DNA of 64,000 nt from Parabacteroides timonensis (GTDB taxonomy: Bacteria > Bacteroidota > Bacteroidia > Bacteroidales > Tannerellaceae). Of the stretch, positions 37,307 to 46,129 are shown piece after piece. A program made the translations under genes and the position numbers. Where the stretch lies: assembly GCF_900128505.1 (NCBI RefSeq), contig NZ_LT669941.1, positions 359,526 through 423,525 on the forward strand. The letters run 5' to 3'. The notes under the pieces are model-generated. The model saw only the letters and a list, made by a program, of their open reading frames with translations, was not told the DNA's origin and did not search any database. Position 1 is the stretch's first letter. Every line of letters begins with the position of its first letter.

Positions 37307-37903
37307 ATGGCAGACGACAGTTACAGAACTATTCAGCAAGTAGCAGAGGGCTATTACACAGAGAAGCGTAGCCGCTTTATCTCGTATGCCATCCCCGTGC
37401 GTACGGTCGAAGAGGTGAAGGAGCAACTGGATAAATACCGTAAACAATATTACGACGCCCGCCACGTCTGTTGGGCTTATATGCTGGGACCCGATCGCCA
37501 GACTTTTCGTGCGAACGATGACGGCGAACCATCCTCCACGGCAGGTAAACCAATACTGGGGCAGATCAATTCCAACGAGTTAACCGATATCTTGATTGTT
37601 GTCATTCGTTATTTCGGAGGAATAGAGCTAGGTACCAGCGGTCTGATCGTCGCTTACCGTACAGCAGCAGCCGAGGCGATTGCCGCAGCCAAGATCGAAG
37701 AACGCACGGTGGATGAAGATATCACTGTCGCTTTCGAATACCCTTATCTGAACGGAATTATGCGGATAGTGAAAGAGGATAATCCTATGATTGTATCGCA
37801 GAAGTTCGAAATGGACTGCGAAATGACCCTCCGTATCCGAAAGGGAGAAGCAGAACGGTTAAAGAATCGATTACTGAAAGTGGAGTCGGCATATCTCAAG
37901 TAA
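37307..37903 (+). CDS. yigZ: YigZ/IMPACT family protein
   Basis: The 198-residue protein belongs to the YigZ/IMPACT family, whose cellular role in bacteria is poorly defined; the eukaryotic relative regulates translation control. Visible family blocks are EKRSRFISYAIPVRTVEE, ARHVCWAYMLGP, ANDDGEPSSTAGKPILGQI and VIRYFGGIELGTSGLIVAYR, followed by the C-terminal DUF1949-type ferredoxin-like half. Length and domain order are normal. It follows the small hypothetical gene by 3 bases. Confidence 0.93.
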   Translation: MADDSYRTIQQVAEGYYTEKRSRFISYAIPVRTVEEVKEQLDKYRKQYYDARHVCWAYMLGPDRQTFRANDDGEPSSTAGKPILGQINSNELTDILIVVIRYFGGIELGTSGLIVAYRTAAAEAIAAAKIEERTVDEDITVAFEYPYLNGIMRIVKEDNPMIVSQKFEMDCEMTLRIRKGEAERLKNRLLKVESAYLK

Positions 37904-37960
37904 ATTATTAATAATCTGAAACATGGGTTATCGGCTATTTTCGATTTGAGAGGATTTTCT

Positions 37961-37968
37961 TAATTTTG
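37961..37968 (+). promoter_or_regulatory. -7 box for the first antiporter gene
   Basis: TAATTTTG is a perfect TAnnTTTG match 37 bases before ATG 38006. No well-spaced -33 TTG is visible. Confidence 0.5.
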
Positions 37969-38005
37969 TTCTCTCGAAATCTAAACAAAAATAGCTGATA
38001 GAATA

Positions 38006-39211
38006 ATGAAGAAGATTCTTTTATTTTCTTTTTTCTTAGTGATTGGTCTGGTCGTGTCGCAGTTTCTTCCTACGATGGTAGGAGAGAGTTATTCGATGGT
38101 GAAGACAGTATCCAATACACTATTGTATGTGTGCCTGGCCTTTATTATGATAAATGTTGGCCGGGAGTTTGAAATGGACAAAACCCGGTGGAGATCTTAC
38201 ACGGAGGATTACTTTATAGCAATGGCTACCGCTGCTTTTCCCTGGATATTTGTTGCATTGTATTATATGTTCGTCTTGCTTCCCGATATCTACTGGTCGA
38301 GTGGCGAAGCCTGGAAAGAAAACCTGCTGTTAAGTCGTTTTGCCGCGCCTACATCGGCGGGTATCTTATTTACCATGCTTGCTGCTGCCGGATTAAAGGC
38401 CTCCTGGGTCTATAAAAAAGTACAGGTGCTGGCTATCTTCGACGACCTCGACACTATTTTATTGATGATCCCGCTTCAGATCATGATGGTGGGGTTACGC
38501 TGGCAATTGGGAGTCATCATCCTGATTGTGATGGTATTGCTTATGCTCGGATGGAAGAAGATGGGTGCCTATAATATGCGTCAGGACTGGAAAGCGATCC
38601 TGCTTTATGCGGTTATAACGCTGGCCATTACCCAGGGTGTTTATCTGATATCGAAACATTTCTATGGTGAAGAGGCCAGTATTCATATCGAAGTGCTGCT
38701 GCCGGCATTCGTACTGGGTATGATTATGAAACATAAGCATATCGATACAAAGGTCGAGCATAATGTGGCTACGGCCATCTCTTTCCTGTTCATGTTCCTG
38801 GTGGGGGTCAGTATGCCGGTGTTCTTCGGTATCGACTTTGCGAAACAATCGGCTGAAGCGGCAACGATCACCGGAGCACAACCCATGATGTCGTGGCCGA
38901 TGATCCTGTTGCATGTTCTTATCGTTTCTTTCCTGTCGAATATCGGAAAGTTATTCCCGTTGTTCTTTTACCGCGACAGACGTAAACGTGAACGTTTGGC
39001 ACTGTCGATCGGAATGTTCACCCGTGGAGAAGTAGGAGCGGGGATCATTTTTATTGCCCTCGGCTATAATCTTGGTGGGCCGGCCCTGATGATTTCTGTG
39101 CTTACTATTGTGTTTAATTTAATTTTAACTGGTATATTTGTAGTCTGGGTGGAGAAACTTACCCGTAGCGCCTATCAGCTCGAAATGGCAGAGAAGCAAC
39201 AAAAAGAATAA
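38006..39211 (+). CDS. Cation/proton antiporter (CPA-type membrane protein)
   Basis: The 401-residue integral membrane protein has about 11-12 hydrophobic helices and looks like a sodium/proton-antiporter family member. Motifs such as FAAPTSAGILFTML and VLAIFDDLDTILLMIPLQ carry the paired acidic residues in a helix typical of CPA exchangers, and TRGEVGAGIIFIALG matches the family's later helix. It has its own promoter box. The nhaA gene follows 60 bases later on the same strand, so the two may act together in sodium and pH homeostasis. Ion specificity is inferred. Confidence 0.82.
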   Translation: MKKILLFSFFLVIGLVVSQFLPTMVGESYSMVKTVSNTLLYVCLAFIMINVGREFEMDKTRWRSYTEDYFIAMATAAFPWIFVALYYMFVLLPDIYWSSGEAWKENLLLSRFAAPTSAGILFTMLAAAGLKASWVYKKVQVLAIFDDLDTILLMIPLQIMMVGLRWQLGVIILIVMVLLMLGWKKMGAYNMRQDWKAILLYAVITLAITQGVYLISKHFYGEEASIHIEVLLPAFVLGMIMKHKHIDTKVEHNVATAISFLFMFLVGVSMPVFFGIDFAKQSAEAATITGAQPMMSWPMILLHVLIVSFLSNIGKLFPLFFYRDRRKRERLALSIGMFTRGEVGAGIIFIALGYNLGGPALMISVLTIVFNLILTGIFVVWVEKLTRSAYQLEMAEKQQKE

Positions 39212-39227
39212 GAGTTAGAATAATAAA

Positions 39228-39254
39228 CGGAGACAGGGCAGCAAGCTGTCTCCG
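39228..39254 (+). other. Intergenic hairpin between the two antiporter genes
   Basis: CGGAGACAG pairs with CTGTCTCCG around a 9-base loop. There is no T-run, so it may be an mRNA processing or attenuation structure rather than a terminator. Confidence 0.45.
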
Positions 39255-39271
39255 CAAACCTTGAACACAGA

Positions 39272-40624
39272 ATGGATCGTACTATTAATGTTATCCTGAA
39301 ACCATTGCGCCGATTCGCTACACAAAAATCGAGTGCCAGTTTTCTATTGTTTATGGCCACTATACTGGCTATGATATTGGCAAATTCTCCCTGGGCGCAC
39401 GCTTATCATCATATCTTGTCTTATCCCATCGATCTTCAGGTCGGTAAATTCGGAATGTTTTCTCACCACGGGGAACCTATGCCGATGCTGGCCTTTGTGA
39501 ATGATGCCCTGATGGCTGTCTTCTTTTTCGTGATCGGATTGGAGATCAAGCAGGAGGTCTTGATAGGTGAACTTAGTTCGATGCGTAAGGCGATCCTTCC
39601 GGTCATAGCTGCTTGCGGCGGTATGATCGTACCGGTTCTTTTCTATATCCTAGTTTGTAACACTTCTCCGGAAATACGTGGTGCTGCTATTCCGATGGCT
39701 ACCGATATTGCTTTTGCCCTGGCCGTTTTGGGACTGTTGGGTAAACGGGTGCCTCTGGGGATGCGGATTTTCCTGACGGCGCTGGCGGTTGTCGATGATA
39801 TTGGCGGTATAATTATTATTGCTTTGTTTTATAGCGGGGATATTGCCTATCAGCCGTTGTTGATATCGCTGGCTTTGCTTGCATTATTATATGTAGGAGG
39901 GAAGATGCGGATAAATAATAACCTGTTTTATTATATTGTCGGTTTCTTCGTCTGGGTATTGTTCCTTGAATCGGGTATTCATCCGACGATAGCCGGTGTA
40001 TTGGTGGCATTCACCGTCCCTGCCCGTCCGAAGATCAACCTGAACGACTTCACCTGCGATATGACCGGCTATCTGAATATGCTGGATTATACGGAGGTTC
40101 GCCAATCCAAGAAAGCGGCGGTACTGACACCGACACAGATACAGGTTCTGAATAATATACACTCGCTGGCTGATAGGACGATCAGTCCGTTGCAGAGTAT
40201 TGCCGACAAACTGCATCCGTTGGTAAACTACCTGATCCTTCCGTTGTTTGCGTTTGTCAATGCGGGTGTCACGTTTGGTGATATCCAGCCGGCATCGTTG
40301 GTGAATGTTCCGTTGGCTGTTGTTGCCGGTCTGTTTATCGGAAAGACACTGGGGATTTTCTCTTTCACCTATCTTTTTGCCCGTACGAATATGGGCTCTT
40401 TACCGACAGGAATGACCCGTATGAATTTATTCGGTGTATCCATGCTGGGTGGTATCGGATTTACAGTAGCGCTATTTATCGCTAACCTCTCCTTTATTGG
40501 TATGGGCGATGCCGGGATCGATTTATTGAATCAGGCAAAACTCGGCGTTTTTGCCGGCTCATTCATCTCCGGTCTCTGTGGTTATCTGATTTTGAAGAAG
40601 GTGTTGCCGAAGAATGTTGTATAG
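39272..40624 (+). CDS. nhaA: Na+/H+ antiporter NhaA
   Basis: NhaA exchanges sodium for protons across the inner membrane. The 450-residue product shows family blocks FVNDALMAVFFFVIGLEIKQ (about 70-89), PMATDIAFALAVLGLLGKRVP (parts PMATDIAFALAV, LGLLGKRVP) and ALAVVDDIGGIIIIALFY with the paired aspartates that bind the ion. GIHPTIAGVLVAFTVPARP and FVNAGVTF follow. Length and order are complete. The stop codon (40622-40624) abuts the stop of the convergent lipoprotein gene with no gap. Confidence 0.96.
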   Translation: MDRTINVILKPLRRFATQKSSASFLLFMATILAMILANSPWAHAYHHILSYPIDLQVGKFGMFSHHGEPMPMLAFVNDALMAVFFFVIGLEIKQEVLIGELSSMRKAILPVIAACGGMIVPVLFYILVCNTSPEIRGAAIPMATDIAFALAVLGLLGKRVPLGMRIFLTALAVVDDIGGIIIIALFYSGDIAYQPLLISLALLALLYVGGKMRINNNLFYYIVGFFVWVLFLESGIHPTIAGVLVAFTVPARPKINLNDFTCDMTGYLNMLDYTEVRQSKKAAVLTPTQIQVLNNIHSLADRTISPLQSIADKLHPLVNYLILPLFAFVNAGVTFGDIQPASLVNVPLAVVAGLFIGKTLGIFSFTYLFARTNMGSLPTGMTRMNLFGVSMLGGIGFTVALFIANLSFIGMGDAGIDLLNQAKLGVFAGSFISGLCGYLILKKVLPKNVV

Positions 40625-41065
40625 TTATTCATTATAATGTACATCGAAACGCCCGAACGTCACACGCTCGCCTTCAAAGCGTCCGCTGATGATCTGGGAG
40701 TTGCTGTCGTATCGGGTAATAAAGACCTTTCCGTCCGGTAGCTTTTCATTTCCCCATGAGAATGAAGTGTAAGGAATCTCCTGGTTCTCGACCGGGTTTT
40801 CTATGCAGAAGCTGATGGCCAGGTCTGGCTTTACCCATACGTTGACATGCATGGTTTCATCATAGGATATATAATCGAAATTAATAGAGGGGCCATTGAA
40901 GGTGCTATATCTGCCGCCGACGTATAACCAGCCGTCGACCAGACATCCGAAAGTTTCGGCACCGGTAGTTGTCTCTTCCGGCATCACGGTGACATCCACC
41001 GTCTCATCTTCTGTGCAGGAGAAAAGAAAGGACAGAAAGCATAAAAGGAATATATATTTTTTCAT
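40625..41065 (-). CDS. Hypothetical lipoprotein
   Basis: The 146-residue product has a lipoprotein signal (LCFLSFLFSC, Cys about residue 17) and a compact beta-rich mature part (FGCLVDGWLYVGG, ISGRFEGERVTFGRFDVHY). GRFD(V/I)HY-type ends recur in small Bacteroidales lipoproteins of unknown role. It lies 29 bases after the barrel protein gene on the same strand and probably forms an operon with it. I cannot assign a function. Confidence 0.75.
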   Translation of the reverse strand: MKKYIFLLCFLSFLFSCTEDETVDVTVMPEETTTGAETFGCLVDGWLYVGGRYSTFNGPSINFDYISYDETMHVNVWVKPDLAISFCIENPVENQEIPYTSFSWGNEKLPDGKVFITRYDSNSQIISGRFEGERVTFGRFDVHYNE

Positions 41066-41094
41066 GATGTGACGAATTTAATAGTTGCTTATAA

Positions 41095-41742
41095 TTAGAA
41101 ATGATATCCGAGACCCAACGATATGTTTAGTCTGGAGACTTTCAGACGGTCTTCCGACGGGAACTTGACCTGGATTGTCTCTCCATGATATCTGGAATCT
41201 ACTTTCCTTAGATTAGTAAATACATACTGTATATCAGCCGAAATACCCCAGCGAGGCGTTAGCATATATTCTGCATTAGCCCCGATATTCCCCGCAATAC
41301 GTCCCCCGGATACACGACGCTCTTTTTCGTATACCATACTGTTATTTTTATAACGCAGGTAACCGGTACCTAGATTCAGGCGTACATTCATCCGTTCGCT
41401 ACTTAAACAATAGAAGGCAAACTGCGGTGCGATATAATGTGTATATACATGATCGGAACTATATTCTAAAGAGCCTTTCGAACTATATCCGGAATAAAGA
41501 AAACCGAAGCCGATCCATTTGAAAGGATGTAAATAGTATTGTGCATCCCAGGAGATCCCCGAACAGAGATCGCGCTCATAACTATGTGCTGAATTTGTCA
41601 AACCGGCTGTCCCACCTAACATATTTGCATATCCCATATGTAGTGATACAGAATGCATCTTTGTTGGTTCTTCAGCATGCAAGTAGCCGGAAATTAGTAA
41701 TATACAGAATGTGGTCAGGTAAAGAAACTTTTTAGGCTTCAT
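41095..41742 (-). CDS. Outer-membrane beta-barrel protein of unknown function
   Basis: The 215-residue product has a signal peptide (CILLISGYLHAE) and strong alternation of aromatic and polar residues, with repeated glycine turns, as in an 8- to 10-strand barrel: FGFLYSGYSSKG, RLNLGTGYLRYKNN, GISADIQYVF. It ends in LGLGYHF, an outer-membrane targeting aromatic C-terminus. It precedes a lipoprotein gene and has its own promoter box at 41767. No specific family was recognised. Confidence 0.75.
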   Translation of the reverse strand: MKPKKFLYLTTFCILLISGYLHAEEPTKMHSVSLHMGYANMLGGTAGLTNSAHSYERDLCSGISWDAQYYLHPFKWIGFGFLYSGYSSKGSLEYSSDHVYTHYIAPQFAFYCLSSERMNVRLNLGTGYLRYKNNSMVYEKERRVSGGRIAGNIGANAEYMLTPRWGISADIQYVFTNLRKVDSRYHGETIQVKFPSEDRLKVSRLNISLGLGYHF

Positions 41743-41766
41743 AAGAATTAGAGTTTATATGTGGCA

Positions 41767-41774
41767 CAAATATA
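41767..41774 (-). promoter_or_regulatory. -7 box for the barrel-lipoprotein operon
   Basis: The minus strand reads TATATTTG, a perfect TAnnTTTG match 25 bases before ATG 41742. Confidence 0.5.
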
Positions 41775-41817
41775 TAAAAGATTATCGGTTGATCAGATAC
41801 TCCGTGTAGTTAAAAAA

Positions 41818-41860
41818 CGAAAGGCACAGACCCTTGACAGGGATGGCGCCTTTGTTTTTC
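41818..41860. terminator. Hairpin terminator of the 424-residue lipoprotein gene
   Basis: AAAGGC and GCCTTT form an outer stem with an inner CCCT/AGGG pair. An A-run on the left acts as a T-run for the minus strand, and GTTTTT follows on the plus strand, so it can work in both directions. Confidence 0.55.
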
Positions 41861-41874
41861 AGATATGAGGACTA

Positions 41875-43149
41875 TTATTGCATACGTCTGATCGATGCAT
41901 AATTAAATTCATCGCTCAGATAATCATTTTCCGTGAATTTATAACCCTGAGGCCCCCAGTTGCCCATTGCCAGCATGGCAATCATTGTCAACGGGTTGAA
42001 ATTTGTCATATCGCCTCCGGCAGCTTCCAATGGGATTGATTTCATTAGTTTTTTCATATTGTGTTCATAGCTTTTATTGAAAAGCATGTTACGATATAAA
42101 GCCAGAACTCCGTCACCATGTTCTTTGCGGTTCCATTCCAATACATAAGTACCGTCGTTGGCATCTGCTTTGGCTTTGATATCTTTCAGTTTAGCAGAGT
42201 TGGCATCTGCAATAATGAATGTAACAAAACCATCTTTGTCTACTTTCGGCATTTCTTCATCATAAATAGAGACATAAGAATAAGTCTTTTGTGATCCGAG
42301 GCAGACAGACCAGTAACGAACATCCGAGGTTGCATATTCATTTACACCTTTAGGTGCCGTCGGAGGAATAAAGCGGAAAGTAGCTACTTCACCTTCATTC
42401 AACTTGATGCGTGAGAATAAGTAATCAGCCGGAGTATTCGGGTACATCAGGCTTAATGGCGCGCGCATAAAAGGAAGCGGTTTCATGTCGGAAGAGAAAT
42501 CCAACGGAGGCATCTGCAATGCTTCGTGGATATTACATACTTCACGTTTGGGGAAATCCACATCTTTGCCGGTCGTTACATCGAATGCCTGGATTGCCGG
42601 CATATCAGTACCACCGTACGTATCACCGTTGTTATATTCCTTTGCCAGATAGAGGCGCATAAATACGGATACCATGTTTAAAGTATCAGGAAATTCACAG
42701 ATGTTCTTCATGGATGCTCGCATACTTCCCGGGGTACTTTTCGGAATAATGTAAATGGTGTATCCGTTAGCACTATAATCTGCCGTTTCTTTTACATAAG
42801 GATTGATAGAATTTTCATCCGGTTGGATGTTAGCATCTTCGATACTGGACATATCGACCTGTGTCTCGTCATTATAGACTGTGAAATTGAAGAAACGTGA
42901 TTTGGGGTATTTCCCGGTCAGGCGAAGTCCGATATTGGGATTATCCTTGTAGGAGTAGGTATATTCCCAATAATCTGCGAATATATCCGGAAATGCTAAT
43001 AAGGATTGATCGTCACCTCGAAGTGTTTTGCCCCATTGTTCCTTTGGTGTAGGATTCACAATCGGAGTATCGTTCTCGTCATCGTCATTACATGCGGTAA
43101 ACAAACCAAAAACAAAGGCTAATGCCACTAAATAAAATGTCTTTTTCAT
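41875..43149 (-). CDS. Hypothetical lipoprotein, 424 residues
   Basis: The lipoprotein signal (FVFGLFTAC, Cys about residue 20) is followed by an acidic linker (NDDDENDTP). The body has no catalytic motif that I can name. NGYTIYIIPKSTPGSM and VSVFMRLYLAKEYNNGD...GGTDMPAIQAFD recall the DUF1214-type fold of other secreted proteins, but this is a weak eye-level resemblance. The frame is complete, with a promoter box at 43179-43186 and its own terminator, so it is a single-gene unit. Confidence 0.75.
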   Translation of the reverse strand: MKKTFYLVALAFVFGLFTACNDDDENDTPIVNPTPKEQWGKTLRGDDQSLLAFPDIFADYWEYTYSYKDNPNIGLRLTGKYPKSRFFNFTVYNDETQVDMSSIEDANIQPDENSINPYVKETADYSANGYTIYIIPKSTPGSMRASMKNICEFPDTLNMVSVFMRLYLAKEYNNGDTYGGTDMPAIQAFDVTTGKDVDFPKREVCNIHEALQMPPLDFSSDMKPLPFMRAPLSLMYPNTPADYLFSRIKLNEGEVATFRFIPPTAPKGVNEYATSDVRYWSVCLGSQKTYSYVSIYDEEMPKVDKDGFVTFIIADANSAKLKDIKAKADANDGTYVLEWNRKEHGDGVLALYRNMLFNKSYEHNMKKLMKSIPLEAAGGDMTNFNPLTMIAMLAMGNWGPQGYKFTENDYLSDEFNYASIRRMQ

Positions 43150-43178
43150 CTCTCGTTAATTAATTTTCAAACGGGGGA

Positions 43179-43186
43179 CAAAAGTA
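43179..43186 (-). promoter_or_regulatory. -7 box for the 424-residue lipoprotein gene
   Basis: The minus strand reads TACTTTTG, a perfect TAnnTTTG match 30 bases before ATG 43149. Confidence 0.5.
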
Positions 43187-43319
43187 AGTGAATAAAATTA
43201 CCGGAACGAATATTGCGTAAAGATGGAATGTCGATTATTAAATTTGGAATATTAATAATTGGTATCGGTTACTGAAAACCGGGCAAACGCCGAATTTCCG
43301 TCGGTGGAGATGTGTTGTC

Positions 43320-43357
43320 AAAGAGACCTCTTACCTTTTTTTGTAAGAGGTCTCTTT
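43320..43357. terminator. Bidirectional hairpin terminator
   Basis: AAGAGACCTCTTAC (43321-43334) pairs perfectly with GTAAGAGGTCTCTT (43343-43356) around a T-rich loop. It lies just after the 3' end of the minus-strand remnant at 43366. Confidence 0.7.
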
Positions 43358-43365
43358 GATATTCA

Positions 43366-43885
43366 TTATAGTTGATTCTCGTAATCGAAAGAAGAGATTA
43401 GTTCGATCAGTCTGTCTTCGGCTTTCTTCAGGGCATCGACGGAACCAATCGAACCGGCGATATAACTGTTGGCAATAGGAGTAACGAAAATATCAGCATG
43501 GGCGGTTTCATCTATTACCGGTTTGGCATTCGGTCTTTCGGTGTTATCTTTCAATTCGCCGCGAATGGCATACGCTATCTGATTGGCATCGTTATTGATG
43601 GCTATCGCTACTGTTTCCATTAAACTGAAGGTGCGTGCCTGATTGGAAGTGATGCGCCAGTTGATGATCGCTTTTGCTAATGCCGGAATTATTTCATCCC
43701 TCTTCTCTTTGGGACAAACCAGGCAGTTACCAAAGATATTTTTACCATCGGTCCAGCCCTGTTCCCGGAGCTTGGTTTCGATTTCAGGGAAAAGTTCCGG
43801 TTCGAGTTTGTTGGTGGAAACACAGAACAAAGTTCTCAGATCGATAGCGATGTCATAGACAAAAAGACCGGAAGCCCGGGTTTGA
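43366..43885 (-). pseudogene. 5'-truncated orphan gene, head-to-head with a fimbrillin remnant
   Basis: The minus strand encodes a coherent C-terminal part of about 170 residues (GLFVYDIAIDLRTLF, FPEIETKLREQGW, SNQARTFSLMETVAIAI, LIELISSFDYENQL). An open frame extends to 43941 with an ATG, but the codons before about 43885 are antisense to fimbrillin coding and look like a chance extension, so the natural start seems lost. It ends in a good terminator. SGLFVYDIAIDL loosely recalls a conserved strand of Cas7/DevR-type proteins, but there are no other cas genes or CRISPR repeats here, and I do not assert that identity. Confidence 0.45.
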
Positions 43886-45624
43886 TCCCCACACCTCTGC
43901 CGGCTCCCGGGTCGACCAGGAAAATCAGGAGAGTGCGGCAAAGGTACGCATCTATCCCTACCGGGTGAAATTAAACGTTACAGGTCCGGCTGTCATCCCA
44001 AAGGACTATATGGTAAACACGACTGAATTGGTTTCCTTCGGTACCGGCGAGGCTGCTAAAGCCATGATCCTTCCTTCGGGTGCATTCGAATTTTATGCCA
44101 TATCGACCAACAGTAGTACGGAAACTGTCCCGGAGTTCGACACGAAGGCGAGTAACGGCATACCGCTTCAGGGAAATGCCGTTGGCGGGGACGGCACGAC
44201 GAAAGCGAACCTGAAAAATGGTGTCGATTATCTGCATGCAAAGGTTGATAAGACCATACAATTCGGATCGGCCAGTATCGAAGTCCCCCTGCAGTTTTCC
44301 CATAAAGGGACACAGGTGCAACTGAAGATCATATTCGGTGGAAATGTAGGGGCAGAGGATACGAGTGCAGCTGGGAACTTTGCCCTCGCCAAAGTCTATG
44401 TGCAGCAAACCGATCCGGCAAATTCGTATATGCGTCTGAACTCGGGCGAGATACGTTTCGGTAATTTTCGGGGCGGTTCACCCATCGGATGTAATGTAAC
44501 TACAATAGATGGCAAAGAACAGTTGACGAACTATACGAATATGGCATCGATGCAGGTGGTCAAACTGGATAACTATCAATCGGGATCGACTACCCCGGCT
44601 ACACAGGTAGCTACCTATAATATGTTGCCTTTGCTGGAAGCTTCAAACGATGGTGTACAAAAATTGTGGGTAGCGGTCGAAGTAGAAAATATTTGCATAG
44701 GAGGTACAACGGCGTTGACGGACGGGGCAAATGTAGCCGTACATGTCTGGAAAGGAACGACACCTTCCGAGACGCAAAAAGCGGCTTACTCCAATACGTA
44801 CACGGTTCGGAATAACGCTACGGGAAAAGCCGACGAATTAGTACCGACCGGTGGAGCCATGAAAGTGGAGAGTGCCGATGGATATCGTTTCTATGCTTTG
44901 TTGACCAATAGTGCCCAAATTGCCGTACCAGGCTTGAGTAGCGATTGTCGTACGGTTTCACTTCGTAATGGTGTCGATTATTTGATGGCGGTAGTGGCTT
45001 TTCCATATCAACTACTTCAGATCCGATCCCCCTGGCTTTCCGGCATCTGGCAACTCAAATCGTATTGAAGGTCAGCCCGGCCGGCACGAACGGATATACA
45101 ACCGCTTCGGGGTTGGTTGTCGGTATTGCGGCTGTCGACAGTACAGACAGTTATATCGACTTGTCCGCCTCCTGGTCGTCGAGCTCCTCTGCACCGTCTA
45201 CCATGATCTACTGGCCTGCACGTGCCACGACCGACGGAAGCGATCCGGTTCCTGCTACCGGTGGTGTACCGTTGGAACACCCGACGGACAGCAGAAAGAG
45301 GCAGTGAAGGGGGATGACAACCTCACTTTTACCGTCTCCTTTATCCTTCTTCCGGTGTCGACGACTGCTCGGGGTATTCCTTTGCAGATGGATTTTACCG
45401 GGTTGAGTTTTGACAACGGAATAAATACGTTACCCTCGAAAAGCTATACAGCGCGTATGATGGCGACAGGCGATGCCTCCGAACTGGTTCTGAAAGGAGG
45501 ATATACATACACTTTCGACGCTACCATCACACGTAACTCCGCCAGCTTCTCGCTACCGAGGATAGATCCCTGGGTGGTAGACGGTGTGAATCTGGATGAG
45601 ATCGTAGAAGTGGACCCGATATAA
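43884..45624 (+). pseudogene. Fimbrillin-family gene, 5'-truncated and twice frameshifted
   Basis: Coding begins mid-protein (GSRVDQENQESAAKVRIYPY) without signal peptide or start; a GTG at 43965 is not a convincing start. The frame covers two fimbrillin-like repeats: GVDYLHAKVDKTIQFGSA and, about 240 residues later, NGVDYLMAVV. A one-base deletion near 44990-45005 shifts the frame (continuing SISTTSDPIPLAFRHLATQI, then VLKVSPAG). A second near 45263-45275 shifts it again (VGTPDGQQKEAVKGDDNLTF). The last part ends naturally at IDPWVVDGVNLDEIVEVDPI. Fimbrillins are subunits of Bacteroidales surface fimbriae. This copy cannot make a full-length protein. Confidence 0.7.
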
Positions 45625-46103
45625 AAGACAGACAGGAAAATGAACTGATTATTCCCGGAGTAGGTGAGACGGAGCGTTATACCTCCATCTATATACAAAA
45701 TACAGCAGGTAATCAAACATTTGATTATTATGCAGATGATCCGGACGGTAGAACCGGTAAGCATTATAATATCCAGAAAAAGCCGTTGATTGTTTATCCG
45801 AGAACGAACGGATCGTTTAAAGCCAATATAAGACTTAATATAGCAGAGGGTAGCAATTCACCGGTCGAAACAGACGTATCTGCTAAAATCAACCACCTGG
45901 CTTTTGAGCCGGGTAAGCGATATCTGTTCGAGGTGAATTACGGATGGGATTTCGTGAAGTTTACAGTCACTGTTTCTCCCTGGACTACAGTGAACAATGA
46001 CCAGGGACAGGTCGGTAGCGGTGAACAGGAAGTCAGTACATCTTATTCGGTGGATGAATGGGGAAACCTGGTCGAATTGGGTGGAGATCTGGGAGGTGCG
46101 TGA
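45625..46103 (+). pseudogene. Fimbrillin C-terminal fragment
   Basis: A new frame begins immediately after the previous stop without a start codon (KDRQENELIIPGVGETERYT) and runs to a natural end: RYLFEVNYGWDFVKFTVTVS, PWTTVNN, GSGEQEVSTSYSVDEWGN. The ...FEPGKRYLFEVNY and SPW pattern is typical of fimbrillin C-termini. Because no signal peptide or initiation codon exists, it is probably a remnant fused by deletion or shifted from the preceding gene. Confidence 0.6.
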
Positions 46104-46129
46104 TGTCGGACTATACATATTTATATAAG

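Noticed and set aside
43366..43941. Full-length 191-residue protein starting at 43941, possibly Cas7-like
   Set aside because: The first 20-25 codons are antisense to credible fimbrillin coding, so the start is not natural. The Cas7/DevR resemblance is one short strand only and has no cas context.
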